Source of the DNA: an uncultured Spirochaetales bacterium
GTDB taxonomy: Bacteria; Spirochaetota; Spirochaetia; Sphaerochaetales; Sphaerochaetaceae
Reading direction: 5' to 3'
Assembly: GCA_947306375.1 (NCBI GenBank)
Contig: CAMZGJ010000014.1
Location: forward strand, 1-13,601
Length of the DNA stretch: 13,601 nucleotides
Part shown: positions 8,144-13,601 of the stretch, one piece after another
Layout of the letters: each line of letters starts with the position of its first letter
Position numbering within the stretch: the first letter of the stretch is position 1
Notes under the pieces: model-generated
Seen by the model: the letters and a program-made list of their open reading frames with translations, nothing else
Told to the model about the DNA's origin: nothing
Databases searched by the model: none
Made by a program: the position numbers and the translations under genes

Positions 8144-8172
8144 AATATAGCAGAACGGGGAGGATTTGGAAA
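8144..8172 (-). promoter_or_regulatory. Weak candidate promoter for thpR, implying a leaderless mRNA
   Basis: On the minus strand TTTCCA (8172-8167, four of six) and TATATT (8149-8144) are separated by 17 bases. The expected start of transcription, about seven bases past the -10, falls at or next to the A of the thpR ATG (8137). The missing SD agrees with leaderless translation. Suggestive only. Confidence 0.3.
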
Positions 8173-9278
8173 TGATTTACAATTCTTTCAGGGATATTGA
8201 ACTGTCCTCACTGGGACTGGGGAACATGCGTCTTCCCAAACTGAACCCGGATGACCCGGATTCAAAGATTGACCGCCACAAGGCCCATGAACTCATGGCA
8301 CGCGCCATGGAGGCGGGAATAAACTATTATGACACCGCATACGTGTACGGAGACGGGGACAGCGAGCTCTGCCTGGGAGAGGGAATGAAGCAGTTTGACC
8401 GCTCCTCCTTCCACTACGCAACCAAGTTCAATATAAGGGCCACCACTGACTACGAGATGGTCTTTGAAACCCAGCTCAAGCGCCTTCAGACAGACTACAT
8501 AGACTTCTACCTCCTGCACTGCCTTCAGACGGACAACATTGAAGGCTACATGCACGGCGGGGCAATTGAGTACTTTGAAAAACAGAGGGAGAAGGGCCGC
8601 ATCAGATACCTGGGCTTTTCCACCCACGCACCCACGGATCTTCTGGAACGCTTTGTGAACCACCACAACTGGGACTTTGCCCAGATACAGCTGAACTGGT
8701 TTGACTGGCACTACGGCAAGGCGCGGGAGGAGTACAGAATCCTGACAGAGCACAACATACCCATAATTGTTATGGAACCGGTGCGCGGCGGAAAGCTTGC
8801 AAGCCTGAATGAGAAGGCCGAGGCAATACTCAGAAAGGTCCGCCCGGACTGGAGCATCCCTTCATGGGCCATGCGCTTTGTGCGCTCGCTCCCCGGAATA
8901 AAAGTGGTGCTCTCCGGTATGAACAGCCTTGAGCAGCTTGAGGACAACGTAAATACCTTCAGTGACCCGCTGACCCTCACTGATTCAGACCGGGAAGCCC
9001 TTGATGAGGCCTGCAGGGCATACGCCTCGGAAATCTTTGTGCCCTGCACCGCATGCCGCTACTGCACCAAAACATGCCCCTCGCACATAGAAATTCCGGC
9101 GTACATGAAGCTCTACAATGACTACAAGGTCCGCGGAAACAACGCGCTCAAGCAGGCCGGCAGCATTGTATCGGCAGGAACGCCTGCCGATTGCATCGGC
9201 TGCGGCACGTGCATGCCCCACTGCCCGCAGGACATAAAGATACCGCAGATACTTGCAGAGCTTTCAAAACTGTTATAA
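8172..9278 (+). CDS. Aldo/keto reductase with C-terminal 2[4Fe-4S] ferredoxin domain
   Basis: A predicted oxidoreductase of the COG1453 type. It has an NAD(P)H-dependent TIM-barrel aldo/keto reductase joined to a ferredoxin-like module. The catalytic tetrad is recognisable: Asp54 (YYDTAYVY), Tyr59, Lys85 (ATKFN) and His116 (DFYLLHC). The tail has two cluster motifs: CTACRYCTKTCP (Cys292, 295, 298, 302) and CIGCGTCMPHCP (Cys341, 344, 347, 351). The fusion suggests electron exchange between nicotinamide and a ferredoxin or another iron-sulfur partner, as in an anaerobe. An upstream in-frame TTG at 8166 is only one base from the SD GGGGAGGA (8157-8164). ATG 8172, seven bases from it, is preferred (368 residues). 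The RDD gene follows after 23 bases, so they are probably cotranscribed. Substrate unknown. Confidence 0.92.
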   Translation: MIYNSFRDIELSSLGLGNMRLPKLNPDDPDSKIDRHKAHELMARAMEAGINYYDTAYVYGDGDSELCLGEGMKQFDRSSFHYATKFNIRATTDYEMVFETQLKRLQTDYIDFYLLHCLQTDNIEGYMHGGAIEYFEKQREKGRIRYLGFSTHAPTDLLERFVNHHNWDFAQIQLNWFDWHYGKAREEYRILTEHNIPIIVMEPVRGGKLASLNEKAEAILRKVRPDWSIPSWAMRFVRSLPGIKVVLSGMNSLEQLEDNVNTFSDPLTLTDSDREALDEACRAYASEIFVPCTACRYCTKTCPSHIEIPAYMKLYNDYKVRGNNALKQAGSIVSAGTPADCIGCGTCMPHCPQDIKIPQILAELSKLL

Positions 9279-9301
9279 ACAAATACCCACAGGAGTCTAG
9301 T

Positions 9302-9985
9302 ATGGAAAAACATCCTTTTATGAAAAGGGCCTTTGCAGGAGCCATAGACGTTCTATTGATTGCAATTCTTACTGTTTTCATTGCCATGCCCATGAGCAGC
9401 CTCACCGGCTACAAACAGGCCCGCGCGGATGTTGATTCCATGCTCTCAAGCATGGAACAGGCATACGGGGTGCGTTTCAACCTCACTCCCCGTGAACTTC
9501 AGGAACTGACTGAGGAGCAGACAAAAAAGTACGAAGAGGCCTTTGCATGGTTTGCAGGAAACGAGGAGAATGTCAGAACCTACAACCGCATGGTGCTGGG
9601 CTCCTACACTACCGTTCTGGGCTCAGTCCTTGTTGCAGTGCTGATTCTGGAACTGGCAGTGCCCCTCTTCTTCGGAAACGGACAGACCCTGGGAAAGAAA
9701 CTCATGGGCCTTGTTGTAATCAAGATGGACACAAGCCCTGTGGACGCACTGGGAATGATTGCAAGAGCCGTTTTGGGAAAATTCCTTGTTGAGATTGCCG
9801 TTCCCGTGTTCACAATCCTTGCCATCTACAACGGCAATTCCGGCTCAAGGTCATTTTTCATGATAATAGGGCTTTTTCTGTTTCAGGCTGCCTGCATGGG
9901 ACTTACAAAGGAGAGAAGGCTTATACATGACTTCCTTTCCGGAACCCGCGTTGTTTCCGCGGATTCAGAGGAGTTCGGAGTTTGA
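9302..9985 (+). CDS. RDD-family integral membrane protein
   Basis: A 227-residue membrane protein of the RDD family, whose general function is poorly defined (some members are implicated in ion or solute transport). Family landmarks are present: FMKRAFAGAIDVLLIAILT at the first helix (Arg9, Asp16), GQTLGKKLMGLVVIKM after the second, and RRLIHDFLSGTRVV near the end (His-Asp). Four hydrophobic segments are visible, near residues 11-31, 98-124, 160-178 and 182-200. A long soluble loop (about 35-95) rich in Glu and Gln lies between the first two. SD AGGAG (9291-9295) is six bases before ATG 9302. The frame is open further upstream, but that part lies inside the reductase gene. Its last 21 bases overlap nrnA on the other strand. 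Confidence 0.85.
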   Translation: MEKHPFMKRAFAGAIDVLLIAILTVFIAMPMSSLTGYKQARADVDSMLSSMEQAYGVRFNLTPRELQELTEEQTKKYEEAFAWFAGNEENVRTYNRMVLGSYTTVLGSVLVAVLILELAVPLFFGNGQTLGKKLMGLVVIKMDTSPVDALGMIARAVLGKFLVEIAVPVFTILAIYNGNSGSRSFFMIIGLFLFQAACMGLTKERRLIHDFLSGTRVVSADSEEFGV

Positions 9986-10942
9986 GGCCTTGAAAGAGGC
10001 CAGAAGGGCATCTGCGTCGGAAACAAGATTCATCATTTCCTCTTTGCTGAATACCTTAGCCCCGCATGCATTGGCATGACCGCCTCCGCTGTACTTCTCC
10101 GCAAGGCTGTTTATTGCCACAAAGCGGGATCTCAGGCGTACCCTTATGTTTTTCTCAGTCTCTATGAAGACCATCCACACCGGGCTGCCGGATATGCAGT
10201 TCATAAAGTCCACGGCCTCTGAGGCCTGCTCGTCTGAGACTGAGAATCTCTGTCTCATCTCAACGGGTATGTAGAGCCATGCAACCCCGGAGGGGGATAG
10301 GTTCACCTGCTCCATGGCGTGTGCCTTGAACTTGAGATAGTCATAGGGCACAAGGTCCAGCTTTGAATAAAGGCTCTGGGTGTCCACACCTTTTTCCAGA
10401 AGCATTGCGGCAAGCCTCAGGGTCTGAGGGCCGGTGCTGCTGAACTTGAAGTTGCCAGAATCCGTGCAGATTCCGGCATAAAGGCATGTTGCGGCGTAGC
10501 TGTCTATCTGAAGCTCATCCCGGAACTCACTGTAAAACTGCGCAACCATCTCACAGACGGAGGACCTGTCCTTCTCAATCCAGCTGATTGTTCCGAAGCT
10601 TTCCGTCTCTATATGGTGGTCTATCCTTATTACGCAGGGCGCCTTGCTGAAAAGCGGATTTGAAACTCTTTCTGAAGTGGAGGTGTCAAGAACAACCGCA
10701 ATTGCATCCGCATAAAGCTCCTCCGGAATCTCAGGGTCTTCCGGGCCCAGAAATTCCGTGTGGTGTGCGCGGTCCCTGTTAATCAGGTAAACTTCCTTCT
10801 CCGGCCATGTAAGCCTGATTATTCTCTTCAGGGCCTGGCTTGAGCCTACGGCATCGCCGTCAGGGCGGATGTGCCGGGATATTATTATGCGCTGTGCGTC
10901 TTTAATGGTCTCAAGGATGCGACTGAGGATTTCTGCGGCCAT
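9965..10942 (-). CDS. nrnA: DHH/DHHA1 phosphoesterase, NrnA-like oligoribonuclease / PAP phosphatase
   Basis: Predicted to degrade 2-5 nt RNA fragments and often to hydrolyse 3'-phosphoadenosine 5'-phosphate (PAP) to AMP. The 325 residues match the family. The N-terminal DHH domain binds two metals through HIRPDGD (His24, Asp28, Asp30), LDTS (Asp86), IDHH (108-110) and CTDSGNFKF. The C-terminal DHHA1 domain ends with the RNA-binding signature GGGHANACGA. ATG 10942 directly abuts the stop of the upstream glutaredoxin-like gene (TGAATG). SD AGGGGG (10954-10949) is six bases away, inside that gene, so the two should be translationally coupled. Its 3' end overlaps the RDD gene by 21 bases. The function is well supported by the family; the balance of nanoRNase and PAP activity is not known. 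Confidence 0.92.
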   Translation of the reverse strand: MAAEILSRILETIKDAQRIIISRHIRPDGDAVGSSQALKRIIRLTWPEKEVYLINRDRAHHTEFLGPEDPEIPEELYADAIAVVLDTSTSERVSNPLFSKAPCVIRIDHHIETESFGTISWIEKDRSSVCEMVAQFYSEFRDELQIDSYAATCLYAGICTDSGNFKFSSTGPQTLRLAAMLLEKGVDTQSLYSKLDLVPYDYLKFKAHAMEQVNLSPSGVAWLYIPVEMRQRFSVSDEQASEAVDFMNCISGSPVWMVFIETEKNIRVRLRSRFVAINSLAEKYSGGGHANACGAKVFSKEEMMNLVSDADALLASFKASNSELL

Positions 10943-11263
10943 TCAGCACCCCCTGCGGTCTGAGAGGCTGCAACTTTCTCCCCGTTCTTCCGAGAGGACT
11001 TCATGGCCCATGGAGGCTACCAGAGTTTCCCAGTCGGTGAACACGCGGCCCGTTTGGTCCACGCAGGCGGGAATGCCTATGTCATGGATTGCCTTGAGGC
11101 GGTCAAAGACCTCAGGGTTGGTGTCCCGGAGGATGAGGAAGGCCTTGAGGTTGGCCAGCTTTTCGTTTATGTCCAGATATTCGTATTCTATGCCGTAGGT
11201 CCTGAAATTCAGTTCCAGGTTCCTGCAGTCGGGACACATTTTGCTTCCGTAAACTCTGATCAT
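10943..11263 (-). CDS. Glutaredoxin-like thiol oxidoreductase (CPDC)
   Basis: A 106-residue thioredoxin-fold protein resembling glutaredoxin-related family COG4545. It opens MIRVYGSKMCPDC with the redox pair Cys10/Cys13. The loop IGIPACV holds the expected cis-proline (Pro65), with a nearby extra cysteine (Cys67). It has a tail beyond the usual fold (about 85-106) ending in two further cysteines (Cys98 and the C-terminal Cys106). This may form an internal redox relay or a metal site. SD AAAAGGAGG (11278-11270) is six bases before ATG 11263. First gene of a unit with nrnA, with no gap between them. A dithiol disulfide reductase role is inferred from the fold; the partner is unknown. Confidence 0.82.
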   Translation of the reverse strand: MIRVYGSKMCPDCRNLELNFRTYGIEYEYLDINEKLANLKAFLILRDTNPEVFDRLKAIHDIGIPACVDQTGRVFTDWETLVASMGHEVLSEERGESCSLSDRRGC

Positions 11264-11296
11264 GGTCTGCCTCCTTTTATATTTTCAGCCTCTGAC

Positions 11297-11325
11297 TTTT
11301 CACCGGCCTGATTGTTTTGTATTAT
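11297..11325 (+). promoter_or_regulatory. Candidate promoter for the lipoprotein/outer-membrane unit
   Basis: TTTTCA (11297-11302, four of six) and TATTAT (11320-11325, five of six) are 17 bases apart. They predict a start near 11332 and a leader of about 29 bases before ATG 11361. The -10 overlaps a minus-strand -10 for the divergent glutaredoxin-like gene. Confidence 0.5.
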
Positions 11326-11348
11326 ATACTAATTTCTTGACCCGGCAA
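11321..11348 (-). promoter_or_regulatory. Candidate promoter for the glutaredoxin-nrnA unit
   Basis: On the minus strand TTGCCG (11348-11343, four of six) is followed after 16 bases by a perfect TATAAT (11326-11321). It predicts a start near 11314 and a leader of about 50 bases. It shares its AT core with the plus-strand promoter, so the two directions should compete for polymerase. Confidence 0.5.
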
Positions 11349-11360
11349 AAGGGGAAGCTT

Positions 11361-12320
11361 ATGAAAAAGAGCATTCTGACAACACTGATTCTCATCGCAG
11401 TGCTTCTTCTGGCATCCTGTGACTATAATGACCTGGGCAACATGCGCCGCTTCAACATGGGCTATGCCGGAGACTATGCGGTTGAGGAGGCCCAGACTGC
11501 AACAAAGAACTTGGTGACTGCCATATCCGGTCTTGGACAGATGCCCACCTCCAGTGATCTGAAAACAGACGAGGGGAAGGCAAAAGTGGCAACACTGCGT
11601 TCCAACATGGCTGCTGTTGTCAAGGCTGTTGAAGATATCAAGAACAGCAAGGACGTGGAGTCTGAGATGCGGGCTCTGCTTGCCTCAAAAGTTGCAAACA
11701 CATCGCCGGGAAAAATGGACTCAAACCATTTCAACTTCAAGGATTTTGCAAATAACATCATAGGAAAACCGGACGGTTACGAAACTGTTCTTCGCCTGAT
11801 TATAGGAGACTCCGCTGTAGGCGGTGATTCCTATGCGACAATTGAGGACAAATACGGTATTTACCCCAACATCTCTCTGACCGTCTCCCCGTTGAGCGTT
11901 ATGGCTCTTGCCGAGGTGGCCGGTAATGCCTACAACTACAAGCCGGACGGTGCATTGAAGACCCGAATGCAGGAGCTGATTGACAACCTCTCAAGCGGTG
12001 AACAGTCAGGTAGTGAAGAAACGAAGAAGATTGCCAAGGGTGCCGCACAGACTCTGAGCAATAAGATAATCAGACCCATGGAGAGCCGCTACAACGCCGG
12101 CTACCTCGTTTATGCAGATTATATATTCACCGCATTGTTTGCAGAAATAGTCTATACCTTCCATGATTTGCTTTATGATATGTCCGTACCCATGACTGAA
12201 AAGGTCCTCAAAACAGACGGCGTATCCAGGATTGTCAGCTACATAGGCACCATTGAATACATCTATGATGTTGACTTCGGCATTGTTGACATTCTCAACA
12301 GCATGCTTGCGGATGACTGA
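11361..12320 (+). CDS. Orphan exported lipoprotein
   Basis: A 319-residue protein with a clear type II signal peptide: MKKSILTTLILIAVLLLASC, a canonical lipobox LASC with the lipidated cysteine at residue 20. The mature protein should be anchored to a membrane facing the periplasm or cell surface. I recognise no domain. The mature part looks mostly helical, with Lys/Ala/Glu-rich stretches (TATKNLVTAISGLG, VVKAVEDIKNSKDVESEMR). A Tyr/Phe-rich region lies near the end (YLVYADYIFTALFAEIVYTF). ATG 11361 follows an AAAAGGGGAAG purine run, and the frame upstream has no better start. The barrel-like gene follows after 11 bases that carry its SD, so the two form an operon and may act together in the envelope. 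Confidence 0.85.
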   Translation: MKKSILTTLILIAVLLLASCDYNDLGNMRRFNMGYAGDYAVEEAQTATKNLVTAISGLGQMPTSSDLKTDEGKAKVATLRSNMAAVVKAVEDIKNSKDVESEMRALLASKVANTSPGKMDSNHFNFKDFANNIIGKPDGYETVLRLIIGDSAVGGDSYATIEDKYGIYPNISLTVSPLSVMALAEVAGNAYNYKPDGALKTRMQELIDNLSSGEQSGSEETKKIAKGAAQTLSNKIIRPMESRYNAGYLVYADYIFTALFAEIVYTFHDLLYDMSVPMTEKVLKTDGVSRIVSYIGTIEYIYDVDFGIVDILNSMLADD

Positions 12321-12331
12321 GGAGGCAGGCC

Positions 12332-12832
12332 ATGAACAGAAAAATACTTTGCATCCTGACAGTCCTTGCCCTCTTTACCACAGGACTCTTTGCCGCCGGA
12401 GCAACGGAGGACGGAATCTACAACGGCGTGACCAACGTCCCGTTCAGACCCACCCTTACCGCAGATTCCGCCACGCTTGAGAACATTTTGTATTACAACC
12501 CTGCACAACTTGCAACAAACAACCTGATCATAGAAGCACCCACAGCCTCATTTTCCGGCTTCAACTGCGCAAAAGCCATGAAATCCAAATCCGTTCAGGA
12601 GGCCGTGAACCAGCTCAAACAGTTCAAGTTCACAAAGAAGAACCTGATTACCGTTTTTGCCGGCTACGTCTACAACATAGGCACCGGCCGCAATGACGTA
12701 TCTGCAGTGGACGCCGGTCTGGGCACGGCAATAAAGAACTTTGCCGTCGGACTGAACGTCAAAGCCGCGGCCAAAACACTGCCGGACGGCTCTCCCACTC
12801 AGAGCCTTACCACCACCATAATGTTCCCGTAG
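12332..12832 (+). CDS. Outer-membrane barrel-like protein, N-terminal part (frame ends early at TAG)
   Basis: The first 166 residues of what looks like one longer outer-membrane protein. It has a signal peptide (MNRKILCILTVLALFTTGLFA, cleavage before AGATE). LYYNPAQLATNN (NPA at 56-58) is reminiscent of the N-terminal hatch motif of FadL-like spirochaetal proteins. Alternating hydrophobic strands follow (NLITVFAGYVYNIG, NFAVGLNVKAAA). SD GGAGG (12321-12325) lies just after the lipoprotein stop. The frame ends in mid-strand at TAG (12830-12832), and the barrel continues at once in the -1 frame. So this is probably a truncated half caused by a one-base loss, or a sequencing error, not a complete gene. 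The barrel call rests on general pattern; I cannot name the family with certainty. Confidence 0.7.
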   Translation: MNRKILCILTVLALFTTGLFAAGATEDGIYNGVTNVPFRPTLTADSATLENILYYNPAQLATNNLIIEAPTASFSGFNCAKAMKSKSVQEAVNQLKQFKFTKKNLITVFAGYVYNIGTGRNDVSAVDAGLGTAIKNFAVGLNVKAAAKTLPDGSPTQSLTTTIMFP

Positions 12833-13533
12833 TGGACGCGGCCTTCTCCTTTGCTTACGGATGGCGCGTCTGGGAAAAGGAAGACCGCTATCTTGATGCA
12901 GGCTTTTCCCTCAAATACGCGCGCAAAATGTACCTGCTGGGCCTCAACGCATCCAATCTGCTGGAGAATCCGGACTTTGAAAACAAGACCGCCAACGCAG
13001 GCATTGCCTTCCCGTTTGACCTGGGCCTGACCTACGGCATGCTGGACGGCAAACTGACCTTCAGCGCCACCGCGCTCAACCTGAACGGCTACTATTACAT
13101 GCACAAGTACGCCAACTACAAAGACGCCATCAAACTCAAAGACGGCCTGAACGGCTACGTGCTCTACAGCCCCTGGGAAGGCAACCTGGAGGCCCGCTTC
13201 ACCCCCAAATGGCAGTACGTCAACCCCACAGTCTCCCTGCGCTTTGACAACATAAACGGCTTTATCGCCGATGACCTCAACACGGACAACGGCCGCAAGC
13301 CCTGGCGTGAACTTTTCCGCCACTTTGTCCTTAAAGCCGAGCTGGACATCCTTAAATATGCAAAGCTGGATCTTGCATTCCTGCACGGCTACCCGGAATT
13401 CGGCGCGGTTGTGGACATATTCGGCAACTCCCTGGAAATCCGCTACGGCTACCATGAGGCCGGCACCCTGTACGGTGCCAAACCCGTAGACACCTTCACC
13501 ATCCGCATAAAACTGGGCTACACCCCGCACTGA
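12832..13533 (+). CDS. Outer-membrane barrel-like protein, C-terminal part (frameshifted continuation)
   Basis: 234 codons read from GTG 12832, sharing one base with the preceding TAG. There is no SD and no signal peptide, so it could not be exported alone. It is best read as the rest of the preceding protein: one extra base near 12829 would join them into about 400 residues. The content is barrel-like, with many aromatic, amphipathic strands (AAFSFAYGWRVW, YLDAGFSLKYARKMYLLGLNASNLL, GLTYGMLDGKLTFSATALNLNGYYY, PTVSLRFDNINGF, FTIRIKLGY at the end). FadL-like or UPF0164-like transport of hydrophobic solutes is possible but unproven. Codons end in C strikingly often, suggesting high expression. 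The frame is free of stops back to about 12481, so the indel lies between there and 12830. Confidence 0.65.
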   Translation: MDAAFSFAYGWRVWEKEDRYLDAGFSLKYARKMYLLGLNASNLLENPDFENKTANAGIAFPFDLGLTYGMLDGKLTFSATALNLNGYYYMHKYANYKDAIKLKDGLNGYVLYSPWEGNLEARFTPKWQYVNPTVSLRFDNINGFIADDLNTDNGRKPWRELFRHFVLKAELDILKYAKLDLAFLHGYPEFGAVVDIFGNSLEIRYGYHEAGTLYGAKPVDTFTIRIKLGYTPH

Positions 13534-13601
13534 CCCTGCCCCTTACAGGGGTGTAATCCGCTTTTTGCAGGCTTTGCCCATACCGCTATAGCATAATTTG
13601 T
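13534..13601 (+). terminator. Gene-free right edge with weak terminator-like hairpin
   Basis: After the stop at 13533, CCCCT (13539-13543) pairs with AGGGG (13547-13551) around a 3-base loop, extendable by two G-U pairs. A TTTTT run (13562-13566) follows only after a 10-base gap, so this is at best a weak or non-classical terminator. Further on, TATAGCATAAT (about 13585-13598) could be the -10 area of a gene beyond the edge. I see no gene in these 68 bases. Confidence 0.3.

Noticed and set aside
8166..8171. TTG at 8166 as the start of the aldo/keto reductase.
   Set aside because: It lies one base from the SD; ATG 8172 has the proper 7-base spacing.
9191..9301. Upstream in-frame extension of the RDD protein.
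   Set aside because: It lies inside the ferredoxin domain of the reductase, and ATG 9302 has a good SD and gives the standard RDD N-terminus.
11262..11360. In-frame upstream extension of the lipoprotein.
   Set aside because: It would bury the type II signal peptide inside the protein and cross the predicted promoter; ATG 11361 starts exactly at the signal peptide.
12823..12832. Programmed -1 ribosomal frameshift at the barrel gene junction.
   Set aside because: The sequence around TTC CCG TAG does not form an X XXY YYZ heptamer: TTC cannot re-pair on GTT. I see no strong stem just downstream, so an indel is the simpler reading.
12799..13530. A 243-residue open frame on the minus strand opposite the barrel-like gene.
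   Set aside because: It arises from the C-ending codons of the plus-strand gene. It is Val/Gly/Ala-rich without motifs, while the plus frame has clear strand patterning.
1..13601. tRNA, rRNA, CRISPR, insertion sequences, phage or defence genes.
   Set aside because: Looked for on both strands; no repeat arrays, transposase motifs or RNA-gene signatures were recognised.

Overview
The window looks like chromosomal DNA from a spirochaete, most likely a host-associated Treponema-like species. This is inferred from the style of the exported proteins (a solute-binding protein with a short Lys-Lys signal peptide, an orphan lipoprotein, and a barrel-like outer-membrane protein with an NPA motif). Nothing in the window fixes the genus. 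Genes are tightly packed and mostly carry clear Shine-Dalgarno (SD) sites. I see no RNA genes, insertion sequences, phage genes or CRISPR.

Layout. (1) 1-1715, minus: part of a COG1840-type ABC importer, with a solute-binding protein followed by an ATPase that runs off the left edge. A terminator-like hairpin separates them, and a promoter and GC-rich leader hairpin precede the binding protein. (2) 1817-5103: a complete glutamate-to-proline pathway, with proA-proB on minus and proC on plus, divergent from a 47-bp AT-rich repeat region. (3) 5100-7622, plus: a Cu+-exporting P1B-1 ATPase overlapping proC by ATGA. It has one metal-binding domain at each end, and the C-terminal one has its own in-frame ATG and SD. 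(4) 7592-8137, minus: an RNA 2',3'-cyclic phosphodiesterase (thpR) whose 3' end overlaps copA. (5) 8172-9985, plus: an aldo/keto reductase with a C-terminal two-cluster ferredoxin domain, then an RDD-family membrane protein. (6) 9965-11263, minus: a small CPDC glutaredoxin-like protein coupled (TGAATG) to an NrnA-type DHH phosphoesterase. (7) 11361-13533, plus: an orphan lipoprotein followed by an outer-membrane barrel-like protein whose frame breaks at 12830-12832. The last 68 bases hold no gene, only a weak hairpin.

Together these are mostly housekeeping genes: solute import, proline synthesis, copper export, RNA-end and nanoRNA metabolism, and redox. The parts most worth a second look are the CopA protein with a possible internally initiated CopZ-like product, the unrecognised lipoprotein/outer-membrane pair with its frameshift, and the compact overlapping divergent regulatory regions. 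I found no convincing new multi-gene defence or mobile system.
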